This document shows positions 1-9,712 of a stretch of 64,000 nt of DNA, one piece after another. The notes below the pieces were generated by a model. The model was not told the origin of the DNA. It searched no databases and was given only the letters and a program-made list of their open reading frames with translations. Position numbers and translations under genes: made by a program. The first letter of the stretch is position 1; each line of letters opens with the position of its first letter. The stretch comes from CBCOTE01 sp965112965 (GTDB lineage: Bacteria; Desulfobacterota; Desulfovibrionia; Desulfovibrionales; Desulfovibrionaceae): assembly GCA_965112965.1 (NCBI GenBank), contig CBCOTE010000021.1, positions 1 through 64,000 of the forward strand, written 5' to 3'.

Positions 1-845
1 TGAATATGGTAGTCGGTCTTACTGGGATTCTAGACCTCGGTTACATTGCTTTCTATGGTGTGGGCGCCTATACTTATGCCTTGGCCTCGGTGCACCTAGG
101 GCTTTCCTTTTGGCTCTCCTTGCCTCTGTCCGCACTGGTGGCTGCGGCGTGGGCCAGTATCGTCGGCTATCCAACGCTTCGATTGCGCGGAGATTATTTG
201 GCTATAGTCACCTTGAGTTTTGGGGAGATTGTCCGTACCTTGTTTAATAACTGGATGGACTTGACCAATGGCCCTAACGGCATTTTAGGCATCAAACCGC
301 CGTCCATATTTTTACCATCCTTTGATGGTATCTCGATCTCTTTTGAGCTAGTACCTCTGCTTAGTGTCGGCAGCCTGTATTATATCATATTAGGTATGAC
401 TTTATGCACTGCTCTGGCTATACGCCGGTTAAGTTATTCACGAATTGGACGGGCATGGGAGGCTATACGAGAGGACCAGGCTGCGGCTGAGCTCATGGGC
501 GTGAATACTCACCGGCTTAAGCTATTAGCCTATAGTATAGGCGCAGCTTTTGGCGGCCTGGCCGGCGCTTTCTTCGCTGGCCACATGCGTTTTGTTAGCC
601 CGCAGAGTTTCACCTTCATTGAGTCGGTCATGGTTTTGGCTATGGTGGTCCTGGGCGGTATGGGTTCCATTCTTGGAGTCATCCTGGGAGCCTTTGTACT
701 TATTATTTTGCCAGAGTGGTTCCGTGACTTCGAGTCCTACCGTATGTTGGCTTTTGGCGGTGCCATGGCCATCATGATGATTATCAGACCTGCCGGTCTT
801 TGGCCGGACTGGCGTCGGAGTCGTGTAACCCAAGCGTCGGACTAA
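1..845 (+). CDS. livM: LivM, branched-chain amino-acid ABC transporter permease (5' end outside window)
   Basis: Inner-membrane permease subunit of the high-affinity leucine/isoleucine/valine importer. The frame is open to the left edge, so the true start lies upstream. The first in-window residues (N-M-V-V-G-L-T-G-I-L-D-L-G-Y) match the LivM core motif after its first membrane helices, which means the ATG at position 6 is internal. The body is strongly hydrophobic. It contains the permease loop around residues 145-170 (RIGRAWEAIREDQAAAELMG) that couples to the ATPase. The C-terminus ends in the usual RPAGLWP motif. It stops one base before livF. In the family a livG ATPase gene normally sits between livM and livF; it is not here. 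Family assignment is secure. Confidence 0.93.
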   Translation, partial: NMVVGLTGILDLGYIAFYGVGAYTYALASVHLGLSFWLSLPLSALVAAAWASIVGYPTLRLRGDYLAIVTLSFGEIVRTLFNNWMDLTNGPNGILGIKPPSIFLPSFDGISISFELVPLLSVGSLYYIILGMTLCTALAIRRLSYSRIGRAWEAIREDQAAAELMGVNTHRLKLLAYSIGAAFGGLAGAFFAGHMRFVSPQSFTFIESVMVLAMVVLGGMGSILGVILGAFVLIILPEWFRDFESYRMLAFGGAMAIMMIIRPAGLWPDWRRSRVTQASD

Positions 846-846
846 G

Positions 847-1605
847 ATGTCTGCCATAACTACTACTTCCCGACTTGCTATCTCACCGGTTGAGCCAATT
901 CTTGAGCTGCGTAATGTCTCCGCCAGCTATGGCCGTATTCAAATTCTCAAGAGTATCTCCTTAAAGATTTTTCCTGGGGAGATCGTTAGTATCATCGGAG
1001 CCAATGGTGCAGGCAAATCCACTACGCTTATGACTATCTGCGCCATCGTACGTGCCTCGGCCGGAGAGATACTCTACAAGGGCGAATTCATTACTGGGGC
1101 CAACCCGGCGCATCTGCCATCCAGAGGTCTGTGCCAGGTGCCTGAAGGTCGGCGTATCTTTCCGCGTCTCACGGTCACCGAGAACTTTGACCTAGGCGCT
1201 TTCTTCCGCTCTGACACCGACGCCATTGCCAGTGATATGGAGATGGTCTTCTCATTATTTCCTATTCTTTCTGAGCGTCGTCACCAGTACGGAGGTACCC
1301 TCTCGGGTGGTGAGCAGCAGATGTTGGCTATTGGCCGTGCTCTTATGGCCCGACCACGGGTTCTTCTGCTTGACGAACCCTCTTTAGGGCTTTCCCCTCT
1401 TTTTTCGCAGCACATTTTTCAAATTATTGCTACAGTGAATCGAGACAATGGTACTACTATCGTTCTGGTAGAGCAGAACGCCCATATCGCGCTTTCTTTG
1501 GCTCATCGAGGCTATGTCATGGAGATGGGTCAGGTTATTATGGAGGACAGCGCTCAGGCCCTACTTACTAACTCAGATGTGTGCAAGGCTTACCTCGGAG
1601 AATAG
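847..1605 (+). CDS. livF: LivF, branched-chain amino-acid ABC transporter ATPase
   Basis: Cytoplasmic ATPase of the Liv importer, 252 aa, slightly longer than the usual 235-240 because of an N-terminal extension of about 17 residues. Walker A is GANGAGKST, followed by the LivF-typical VPEGRRIFPRLTV segment, the signature LSGGEQQM, Walker B LLLDEPS and the H-loop region LVEQNAH. The VPEGRRIF segment and the absence of the LivG insert make LivF more likely than LivG. It begins one base after the livM stop, so the two are co-translated. A functional importer normally needs both LivF and LivG; LivG would have to be encoded elsewhere or be lost. Confidence 0.92.
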   Translation: MSAITTTSRLAISPVEPILELRNVSASYGRIQILKSISLKIFPGEIVSIIGANGAGKSTTLMTICAIVRASAGEILYKGEFITGANPAHLPSRGLCQVPEGRRIFPRLTVTENFDLGAFFRSDTDAIASDMEMVFSLFPILSERRHQYGGTLSGGEQQMLAIGRALMARPRVLLLDEPSLGLSPLFSQHIFQIIATVNRDNGTTIVLVEQNAHIALSLAHRGYVMEMGQVIMEDSAQALLTNSDVCKAYLGE

Positions 1606-2515
1606 ACGAAAAAAATTGTCTGCTCGTTAGTTTTTTATCTTACTCCCAATCAAGCTAATATATGTTTTATTGTGACTTATGTCGGAGAGGCATACAGCTC
1701 AGAATTTAAAGGTCTGCCAGACGATCTGATCGTGCATGTTCAAGCTGGATAAAACTGACGTTTATCTAAAAACTATGATATGGCCTGGCCTAATGTCTAG
1801 GTTTTTTATTATTATATGTTAATATAACAGAATAAATGTTTATTCACCAAGATGTCATTCGGGGATTCATTTATGAACATCTTCGCTTGGAATTTCAAAT
1901 ACGAAGTCCTTCATCATGTCACGATATGCGTGATAATCGCCTTTTTTTTGGAAAGTCAGAAGAAACAGAAGGTGTATACTCCCATGACGGTGCATTAATT
2001 TTAAATGAGTTACTGCCTGCGTATAGTATGGAGATTTGAATTGGATACGTGCACGAAGGTCTCTGGGGGACTGGGTGGGTAGGTCTCGGTGGTTAATCTA
2101 GATTGAGGATCGGTTGGGTCTAACTAGAAGCTACGGCTGCTTGCTTTCAGTCTGTCCGGGTTTGTGTGGGCGGTTGGAGAAGGCATATAGCTGAGCGGTA
2201 AGGATTGCACTACGGTGTTTACGTTGTAAATATTGGCCAACTACCTTAAGAATGTAGGTCAGCTTAATTCGGTACTGTTGTTAGTGGTGGGAACAAGGAA
2301 TTTAACACAATTTAAAGTCTTAGTCTAATTTGGGTGGTATCTAACAACTAAGAATAGAAATATTACAGAGAAAGGAATCAAAAAAAAGTAAACGTTATTT
2401 AGAGCTTGGCTAAGCGAATTAAGGTTCGCATGGTAGTATTTGAGGTTGGAATTGTTCCCAGACAAATGTACAGTTTTTGGGTATATAGTAAATAGTGGAT
2501 GTTGATTGTTACTGA
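1606..2515. other. decayed intergenic DNA with gene fragments
   Basis: No intact gene was recognised. On the plus strand, 1678-1752 reads as a protein-like stretch ending LPDDLIVHVQAG before a TAA. In a different frame, 1836-2039 is open for 67 codons with ordinary composition (HLRLEFQIRSPSS). The two may be parts of one frameshifted gene of unknown function. A stretch near 2185-2245 (AGCTGAGCGGTAAGGATTGC) looks faintly like a tRNA D-arm but does not fold into a tRNA. The remainder holds many A/T runs and nothing else that can be supported. Confidence 0.4.
1660..2039 (+). pseudogene. eroded gene remnant, function unknown
   Basis: Two protein-like stretches lie on the same strand in different frames. 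One runs to the TAA at about 1750; the other occupies 1836-2039 with an ATG but no visible ribosome binding site. Between them are several stops (TAA, TGA, TAG). I recognise no family. The second stretch alone could be a small real gene, but with no Shine-Dalgarno and decayed surroundings a remnant is more likely. Confidence 0.25.
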
Positions 2516-2929
2516 CTATGGAAGGCCTTCTGGGTAGTAGATTTTTTGGTTGGCGATAAATATTTCGATTTTAGTAATTTGGGCCGGGGTGTCTTGCCAG
2601 AGTTGTTCAGCAGCAAGCCGGTGGGTATTGGCGCAGGCATGGTCGCCATGGGCTTGGCAGCGTAGAAATTCGTTCCAATGAAAACCAGAGACCATATAAT
2701 CGAATACAATATGTTTAACCGCTAGAAATAGTGGATTATACGTCTTACCGGCGGAGACGTATTTATTGAATAAGGTAGCCAGCAGATTATCATATTCGAA
2801 TTTGGGTAAATTTAGACTTGCCTTGTCTTGGAGTTGATGTAGCGTGGCGACGAGGTCGGCGGTTGCAGCGGCATGAGGAAAACAAGAAATGACCATGGTC
2901 AAACAAAAAATGATAAGGTTTCGGGACAT
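2516..2929 (-). CDS. small predicted exported protein, unknown function
   Basis: A 137-residue open frame standing alone in decayed DNA. The start is set at 2929 rather than the upstream ATG at 2962, because AAGGAG lies 9 bases before it. The N-terminus has a typical signal peptide: Met-Ser-Arg-Asn, a hydrophobic stretch (LIIFCLTMVISCF), then an alanine-rich cleavage region (HAAATA) near residue 21. The mature part (about 115 residues) is soluble-looking, with two Cys in RCQAHGDHACAN that could form a disulfide in the periplasm. No family is recognised. The good ribosome binding site, signal peptide and undisturbed frame argue that it is a surviving gene. Confidence 0.55.
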   Translation of the reverse strand: MSRNLIIFCLTMVISCFPHAAATADLVATLHQLQDKASLNLPKFEYDNLLATLFNKYVSAGKTYNPLFLAVKHIVFDYMVSGFHWNEFLRCQAHGDHACANTHRLAAEQLWQDTPAQITKIEIFIANQKIYYPEGLP

Positions 2930-3580
2930 ACGGGGGGGCTCCTTGGCTGGTAGTTCAGGCATAAGGGTGGCTACCTGTTTTGGCTGTCAATAAACGGTGA
3001 CGGGGGTAGTCTCGAATTGAAGTTGACCGCGTTTGTTCAGAGCAAACCTAGGCGTAAGTATGGCATAGTCAAAAGGAGTCCACGTCAGGGATAGCTTAAA
3101 TAGGCTGATCAGCAAATTTTAGAAAAAAACTGATTTTCCGGTACGGAATTATATAGGTATAGCTTATTGACCTACACTATTGATTTTAGATTTTTTATAG
3201 TTTTCGAAAGAGCTATAGCCGTAGCGATTTATTCCATATTGTTTTTTAAGACTCAAAGTTAATGCGGTGGAACTAGTAGTTACTAGCATCAGATTAAAGC
3301 TTCAGAGCAATTGAATAAGAGGCATCTCTAGTCAATTCATTGAACTTTATTGATCTTATGTACCCAGTTCTCACCGAGACAGGTCTTTTTTTATGTATGA
3401 TAAAAATATTTTTTTATACCAAATGCATCTTAAAAGATACTTTTTTTTCTACAATGGTACGAGAGAGTTCATCGGTTTTATCTGTTTAGTGTATAGATAT
3501 TTATGCTATGTCTACTGATTATCATTAATCAAAATTGACTATAAAAATTAAAGCCTTATGCTGAAGGGAATAAAAGTAAA

Positions 3581-3944
3581 TTAGTCGTAGACCGCAGTGT
3601 CGGAGATGCCGTTTTCAATAGAGTAACTGAATGCATCCTCTAACGTATATTTTTTGTTGAGGTTGTATAGGCTACGTACGGCAACAAGTAGGTCGCGGAC
3701 GTTAACCGTGATATCAAAAAAAAGTCGTTGGTAATACGATATAGGAAACTTTTTCGATGAGATAAGCCCGACGTTCCTTAGTCTTACCGTTGCTGGTGAC
3801 GATGGAATAGGCCTGAAAGCCTTGGTTGGTGATATATAAGCGTTATTGTGTGAGGGCCCATTTTATCATCGTAGAAAGTAGTTCTCGATATAAAGTCGAC
3901 TCAAGAAGCCTAGCTTACACCATTTTGTAGAATGATTTATTCAT
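3581..3944 (-). pseudogene. broken gene of about 120 codons, function unknown
   Basis: Reading the minus strand from the ATG at 3944 gives MNKSFYKMV, a TAA, then a long protein-like run with a second TAA after WALTQ, then TNQGFQAYSIVTSNGKTKER and further to LPTTF. An 8-base A run on the plus strand (3716-3723) then shifts the frame. Removing one base restores reading into DITVNVRDLLVAVRSLYNLN and on to a terminal TAA at 3581. The product would be about 119 residues. No family is recognised. The two nonsense codons and the +1 homopolymer expansion together mark it as a pseudogene. Confidence 0.55.
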
Positions 3945-4175
3945 GGGGCTCAAATCCAGCCATTGACCATTATATAAATCTTTAGATATTATTTCTATTT
4001 TTTTTGGCTTTTAGAAAGTAGGAACTCGTTAAGTCTCTGCCGGCAGAGTTGTTAATTATCCTGATCGTAGAAAAACTACACAAAAGTACCCCCTAAGCAA
4101 CACCATCTGTTCTTAGCTCTTCTGATTTTTCTATGGGTTTGGCTATTATCTGAATATTTGTGATCGTCTTAATCC

Positions 4176-4420
4176 TTAGTTAATCTTCGAACAAAGTACC
4201 TTTACCGCTGGCTGTCTAGTAGGTTTTAAGATCGTATAGGTAAGGCAATAACGCCACTCATTGTCGTTTTTGACTATTTTGAGCATATCCCCGATCGGAT
4301 AATGCAGTATAATATTTCAGCATGACAACTTAATATCTTGGCAGCTTTATATATGGTGAAGGTTATTTTCTTACCATGCATTGTTAACTTCAATATCATA
4401 TAGTCGAACTGTCTATAACA
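4176..4420 (-). pseudogene. broken gene fragment, function unknown
   Basis: The minus strand reads FDYMILKLTMHGKKITFTIY and continues to about LYCIIR. It then has to change frame to continue as DMLKIVKNDNEWRYCLTYTI and on to a TAA at 4176-4178. The composition is protein-like in both parts. No family is recognised. It lies upstream of, and on the same strand as, the wreck at 3581-3944. Confidence 0.35.
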
Positions 4421-6064
4421 ATTATACTTGTTTATTATTTTTTTTGCCAGCGTCTACCAGTAAGAAAATGATAATAATCAGAAATAATCAACTTTATTAA
4501 TGTGTTGGGTTGGGCGGGCAGTTAGATATGGCGAGGCACATATAGGCCACATTACGTTTTATTTTAATAATGCATCGGAAGGATAGCTGGTAGCCACATG
4601 CTGGGCAAGGTCAATCAAAAAAAATAGTTTTGTTGATCGGACTTTATATAGCCAGAATCTAATGTATACTAACTTGGTCAGGTGAGAAGGACGGCCTATA
4701 CTGGCATGATATCATGTCTAAGCAATAGACCTTTAAGATATTAATATATTCTAGTACGTTACTAGTAGAATGTCACGGTTTTTATCGCATTTTGGGCAAG
4801 GCTCAGTGTGATTTTTTTATATCTGTGGGCACGTTATGAATGCAATTGAAGTACGGCAAATAAATATTTAGCGCGTATTAGTTATCAATTTAGCTGGAAT
4901 GCTGAATGAGTCCGTAGTACATCGTCATTATTATCATGCCTTAACGGCTAAAATTTAGGTTGAAATAATATGTCACCATATAGACGTCGATATTGGTGCT
5001 TTATTTCGGTCTTTAGTGAGGCCCTTTATGGCGGCTGCGTGGTGAATTAATACGGTTTAGGATAACTTATAGTTGTTGTTGACCGATTCGCCACAACCGC
5101 AATTCATAGGCTAGGATAGCCACTATATTTTATTTTTTTGAAAGTGTAACTCCGGCGACGACTAGTTTTAGGAGGTGATTTCCTGGCGCTGGGCTAGGCC
5201 ATCCCGTTATGAAGGCCGTATCGGTGGTGGATAGCCTAGTTTTATGCCTGGGTAATTCTGGTATTATAGACTGAGTTAGTCGAGTCTGGAGGGAAGACTA
5301 GCCAAATTTACGTCTTACAGTAAAAGCCTAACATTATTTGCGAGACATACAGCCAAAAAAATAAGAATAGTTCTATAGGTTATGTCGAGGAGAACAGGAG
5401 CCGTTGCAGTAATTGACGTTTATAAGAAGTGAATTATGAAATAACTCAAATAGATTATAGTTTGTTTTTTTTATGAGATTAGTAAAAAATGGGCTATCCT
5501 TATCCGGGACAACCTAGTATAAAAATGTAGAAATAGTTTTAACAGGTGGCTTGATATTTTATTCTAGTTTGTGCGACAATACTTAAGACATGCCCCGAAG
5601 ATATCCTAGGGACTGGTTTAAAGTGGATATAACTGGTATTAGTTCAACCTGGGGCACAACCTGTTGTCTGCCATTGGTAAGCCGTTCTTTCAAGGGTCTG
5701 TATAACCAGGTTAACAGTAGGAATGATAGACCCGCTTATGCATCTGGGGGGGGCATAGATATGTTCCGAATCCCTTGCTTCGGTTACGGTAATAGTTCTA
5801 GACATAAATTTGGCAGAGATGGTATATCATTCATGAAGAATCAATGTTTGATTCAAGTTGGCGTTAGTGTTTTTTTATAGTAACTATGCTTAGAACTAGT
5901 GAATGAATCGTAGGTCAAGGAATTTTTTTTGATTACTGATTTGTTTCGTCCAGAAAAAATACGCAGAATTCGTTAGTTGACTTTATATATTGCTGCCAGC
6001 TAACAATATTTTTTTCTTGACATCTTATCAGTGTCGTTTTGGCATTGCACCATATTAATCTAAC

Positions 6065-7003
6065 ATGCCCCGCACTTTTACATCTTTGCACCGTATTAAC
6101 GGAGACACCAGTAGCCTGACTGCGGTTAAACGTTATGGGTTTGTCTATTTAAATCGACTGAACAATGCTTTTTCTGATTACTGGATTGATAGTGCCTTGC
6201 GTCGTAGCTTTTTTATCTCCCCACAGTTGGAAGTTTTTTGGTCTGACATAGGGCAGACTGTATCGCCCAGCCGTGCATTATGCGACTTGTTCTGGCGTGA
6301 ATTACCGTGGCCGGCTATTCAGGACGAGCTGGAAGGTATTTATATCTTTGACATAGGCTGTGGATCCGGCCACTATGGTTTAATTTTGAGCAAGGCTTCG
6401 GGCGGTCGTATAGCCCACTATGTAGGTATGGATGTGGTAGAGCATCCTGGATGGGCTGATCTTTCCTTGGAGTATCCTAAGTTTTTTTGTTGCCGTAAGT
6501 CCGGTTCGGACCGTCGGCTTGGCCCTTTCCCACAGAATACCAACCTGATCATATCTCAGTCAGCCTTCGAGCATATATCTGACGACTTGAGATATTTTAG
6601 GGATCTACGGGATTTTATCCTGCGAGAGCGTCGCTGTGGTCTGCAAGTACACATGTTACCTGCTGCGGCTTGTCTGCAACTATACCCTTATCATGGTATC
6701 AGGCAGTACACACCGCGCACCGTGTCTATGATATCGAGGTTATTTCGGGAGTTTTCCGTGGTCCGACTTTTTGCCTTAGGAGGGCAGGCCTGCAATGCTT
6801 TGCACTGGAAATGGATTACCAGGCCGCAGGAATATGAACACCGGGACTTAAGATATGAGTGGCCAGAAGAGTATAACCGGTTGCTGCAGGCTGCTATCCG
6901 GGAAGATTTTGCTACTCATGGATCTGAGCCAGCTTTTTATGCATTGACTATCCAGTCTTTTCCCCATAAAGACCTGTTGTCCGGCTGGTGTGGCGCGACA
7001 TAG
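6065..7003 (+). CDS. class I SAM-dependent methyltransferase
   Basis: A 312-residue protein with a Rossmann-fold methyltransferase core. Motif I, the SAM-binding glycine loop, is IFDIGCGSGHYG near residues 95-106; the acidic residue of motif II follows in YVGMDVVEH; and a motif IV-like segment is NLIISQSAFEHISDD. The long N-terminal region (about 90 residues) and the class resemble methyltransferases of surface polysaccharide or glycan metabolism, but the substrate cannot be read. No clear Shine-Dalgarno precedes the ATG. It faces thiD across a 31-base convergent gap. Confidence 0.75.
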   Translation: MPRTFTSLHRINGDTSSLTAVKRYGFVYLNRLNNAFSDYWIDSALRRSFFISPQLEVFWSDIGQTVSPSRALCDLFWRELPWPAIQDELEGIYIFDIGCGSGHYGLILSKASGGRIAHYVGMDVVEHPGWADLSLEYPKFFCCRKSGSDRRLGPFPQNTNLIISQSAFEHISDDLRYFRDLRDFILRERRCGLQVHMLPAAACLQLYPYHGIRQYTPRTVSMISRLFREFSVVRLFALGGQACNALHWKWITRPQEYEHRDLRYEWPEEYNRLLQAAIREDFATHGSEPAFYALTIQSFPHKDLLSGWCGAT

Positions 7004-7034
7004 GTCTGGCCATCGTTACATTTATCTCTTTTAA

Positions 7035-7910
7035 TTAAGCGCCACTTCGTCTGGGCAGCAGTCCAGCGAAGGGTGCCATATGGTCCGGTGGCCCGAAGCC
7101 TTGGCCCGGCGCGTAGCCCGTAGCCAGGCAACAGTTTAAATAATGTTGTGCCTGGCGTACCGCCGCCTCCAGTGTCAGTCCCCAGCCTAGTCCGCAGGCG
7201 ATGGCTGTAGATAGGGTACAGCCTGTGCCATGGGTGTGTAATGTTGCCATCCGATAGTGTGGCAGAGGAAGAGGTGGCCGTCCGGGCAGACCTAGCCAGT
7301 CAGTTATTGTCGTGGCGGTTTCTTTATCGTCACAAAAATGTCCGCCTTTGAGCAGTATTGCCTGGGCGCCTAGATCTAGCAGCGCTGTGATGGCCGGCGC
7401 TATATCTGCTGAATCAGTGATAGGACGGCCCGTAAATAACTCGGCTTCGAGTCGGTTGGGGGTTACGAGGTCGGCCAGGGGTAGCATACGGGTTTTGAGC
7501 GTTGCCACGGCGTCATCTTGAATGAGACGGTGGCCGCTTTGGCTTACGGCTACGGGATCGATCACCAGAGGAAAAGGCTTGTTGGCTAGACCATCGGCTA
7601 TGGCATCGATGATTGGTGCTGAGAAGAGCATGCCGATCTTGGCCGTAGCTATTGGGAAGCCCGCCATTACCGTGGCAAGCTGTAGAGCGGCAAATTCAGG
7701 TGGCGTGGCGTGGATGCCCGCCACTCCGAGGCCATTTTGGGCTGTTAAAGCAGTGATGACAGTAAGACCATAGCCGCCCAGGGCGGCTATGGTCTTTAGA
7801 TCGGCCTGTATGCCAGCACCACCACCTGAGTCCGAGCCGGCTATGGTTAGGATAGTCGGGGGGAGTGAAGTGTAAGCAGACAGAGTCGCGGCCATAGAGG
7901 TGTGGGGCAT
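7035..7910 (-). CDS. thiD: ThiD, hydroxymethylpyrimidine/phosphomethylpyrimidine kinase
   Basis: Cytosolic kinase that phosphorylates HMP and then HMP-phosphate to the pyrophosphate used by thiamine-phosphate synthase. The 291-residue protein shows the ribokinase-fold ThiD signatures: TIAGSDSGGGAGIQADLKT near the N-terminus, TAQNG, AKIGML, VIDPV, LLKGGH, and the anion-hole/catalytic THGTGCTLS near residue 220. Length is slightly above the usual 260-270. It sits 38 bases downstream of the flippase-like gene on the same strand and is probably co-transcribed. No ThiE domain is fused. A start at Met6 (7895) is also possible. Confidence 0.93.
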   Translation of the reverse strand: MPHTSMAATLSAYTSLPPTILTIAGSDSGGGAGIQADLKTIAALGGYGLTVITALTAQNGLGVAGIHATPPEFAALQLATVMAGFPIATAKIGMLFSAPIIDAIADGLANKPFPLVIDPVAVSQSGHRLIQDDAVATLKTRMLPLADLVTPNRLEAELFTGRPITDSADIAPAITALLDLGAQAILLKGGHFCDDKETATTITDWLGLPGRPPLPLPHYRMATLHTHGTGCTLSTAIACGLGWGLTLEAAVRQAQHYLNCCLATGYAPGQGFGPPDHMAPFAGLLPRRSGA

Positions 7911-7948
7911 GGGATTTCTCGGATTGATTTATTTGGGCATCTTTGTAG

Positions 7949-8896
7949 TTAAGATTTTTGGTTGTGCGCGCGTATGCCATGCATAGACAGACCAGATTCA
8001 GCCAGCACGAAAAGTGCCGCTAGAGTGGGTGGACCGGAGTTGATGAGTCGCAGTACCAAGGCCACGGCTAGGGCTGTTTCACGATCTATTCCGAACCAGC
8101 CCATGGATAGGATTACTGCCGCTTCGTATATTCCTAGACCGCCTGGGGTGGATGGTATGACGAAACCTACCGTGGCCACGGCGAAGACTGCCAGAACTTG
8201 GACAAATGAAAGCGACAGATGTGCTGCCCATAAAATTACAAGGTAGTAGACGCTGGCAAAAAATAGCCAGGCTAGAGCAGTATATCCCGTCATAATCATA
8301 AAAAAGGCAAGGCCTACACGTTTTTGGAGCTGGCGTATGATGTCGGCGAATAGCAGCTGGAAGCGCTCTTTTGGTATCAGATAAGAGATTAATACAGCAG
8401 CTTGCGGCCAGATCCGGAAAACTACCACTGCAGCCCAGATACCTCCGACTATTGTGATCAGAGGTGCTAAGGCTATATTTTTTTTTAGGAACCAGGCCGA
8501 TATAAGCCCTAAGAGGAGCAAAAAATTGATGTCGAAAAAACGCTCCCAAAATATGAGCCCCAAGCCTCGGCCCAACGATATACCAGTCTTGTGCCGCAGA
8601 TAGAAAGCTTTTGCCACTTCACCCAACTTGGCCGGAAAAATATTGTTGATCCCGAGGCAGAAGACGCTGGCATTGAGGGCGTTTACGAAGCCAGCTTTGA
8701 AATGGGTAAGGTAATCTAAACGCCAGGCCACAGGCAAATACTGGATGAAGCCGTAAATCAGAGTAATGAATATGGCGATAAAACCAAATTGGCGGACGGC
8801 GTGGATGAATTGGGCCCAGTCAACGCCCCAGATGGCGTAGCTGATACAGAGGGCCAAAATGCCGTAGCGCATTAAAAAATTGAGGAGTTTTTTCAT
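7949..8896 (-). CDS. flippase-like integral membrane protein (LPG synthase TM / UPF0104 family)
   Basis: A 315-residue membrane protein with roughly eight hydrophobic segments. Hallmarks of the lysylphosphatidylglycerol synthase transmembrane (YbhN/UPF0104) family are NNIFPAKLGEVAKAFYLRHK around residues 84-103 and the late FVIPSTPGGLGIYEAAVI motif near residue 247. There is no C-terminal soluble aminoacyl-transfer domain, so it is the short membrane-only type, often found with envelope lipid or glycan genes. Its exact substrate is unknown. It is the first gene of a likely two-gene unit with thiD. Confidence 0.8.
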   Translation of the reverse strand: MKKLLNFLMRYGILALCISYAIWGVDWAQFIHAVRQFGFIAIFITLIYGFIQYLPVAWRLDYLTHFKAGFVNALNASVFCLGINNIFPAKLGEVAKAFYLRHKTGISLGRGLGLIFWERFFDINFLLLLGLISAWFLKKNIALAPLITIVGGIWAAVVVFRIWPQAAVLISYLIPKERFQLLFADIIRQLQKRVGLAFFMIMTGYTALAWLFFASVYYLVILWAAHLSLSFVQVLAVFAVATVGFVIPSTPGGLGIYEAAVILSMGWFGIDRETALAVALVLRLINSGPPTLAALFVLAESGLSMHGIRAHNQKS

Positions 8897-9019
8897 GTCC
8901 AGTGGAGCCGGATGGTTATGTCTGGTGGAGAGAGCGGCCGAGAGTCAGAAGGACTTGAAATAACAGGATCTAAGAGCAGGCTATAGCGACGCACGGCCTT
9001 TAGGATAGCGCTCTTTGTC

Positions 9020-9450
9020 TTATTTATCCAGGATGTTTTCAAAAAAATCGCCGCTCTTTAAATAATGAGTTAGGCCTTCGTCCATAGTATATCCGGCTTT
9101 GTCTGCGATGTATATCGCGCGACATGGTTGAAGTTGCCCTTCACAGTCCGCGATAGATATTGATAGGCCTTTGTTGCCTGACCTGAGCAGTCGATTCCTT
9201 TGACCATCGCGATCTGGCTAACAATTTTACATTATTATAAATCAGCTTGAATTTGCAGGAGAATGTGTACTTTATACTGGTCTCCACCAAGGTATACAGG
9301 TAAGTTCACCCGTAAAGGTCCTGGCGAGTATGTAGAGTTACACAGTCGGCCATGGTTAGTTGAAGCAAGCGTGCTCAGTTTGCTGCATAATGTACTGAAA
9401 GGAGTTTGAATCGTATATGTTTTACCTATAGTGGTTTTAATGTTGTACAC
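9020..9450 (-). pseudogene. eroded gene remnant(s) of unknown family
   Basis: Two neighbouring protein-like stretches on the minus strand (9235-9450 and 9020-9210) each end at a stop, and the second changes frame internally. They could be one broken gene or two. No motif identifies them. Confidence 0.3.
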
Positions 9451-9712
9451 AACACCTAAACAAGGTTCGCGATATTTTAATGTACTCCAAACAGGTCACA
9501 TGGCATTGGCATGCATGGTATACACACTCGAGTCTAAAATAAAATTTACTAACAGGTCTGCTTCTACAGATCTGATTAGGAGCATAAACAACCGGTTATT
9601 ATTCCTAATTTATTGACTATAGGGATAACGTCCAGTTGAGGAGCGCGTCAAATATACATTGATTGTAATAAAAAAAAATTGTAGTGACTCAGTTGTTCTA
9701 GATCAGGAGTGT

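Larger units (their letters stand above)
2930..6064. other. 3.1 kb gene desert with decayed genes
   Basis: No intact gene is supported. The minus strand keeps at least two recognisable wrecks (3581-3944 and 4176-4420, listed separately). It also has fragments near 4570-4830 with paired-cysteine motifs (CPKCDKN and CPACGYQ) reminiscent of zinc ribbons, interrupted by stops. The plus-strand frame at 5590-5880 (96 codons) has no ribosome binding site and unconvincing composition. Long A/T runs are frequent. Confidence 0.5.

Noticed and set aside
2180..2250. tRNA-like segment (AGCTGAGCGGTAAGG)
   Set aside because: Only a D-arm-like piece is visible; there is no 7-base acceptor pairing, no anticodon stem with a sensible loop and no T-arm TTC motif in register.
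5590..5880. 96-codon plus-strand open frame
   Set aside because: No ribosome binding site, odd composition, no motif, and it sits in decayed DNA; a chance frame cannot be excluded.
7021..7950. TPP riboswitch ahead of thiD
   Set aside because: The 38-base gap before thiD is too short for a THI box, and no CTGAGA/ACCTGA pair was seen upstream of the preceding gene.
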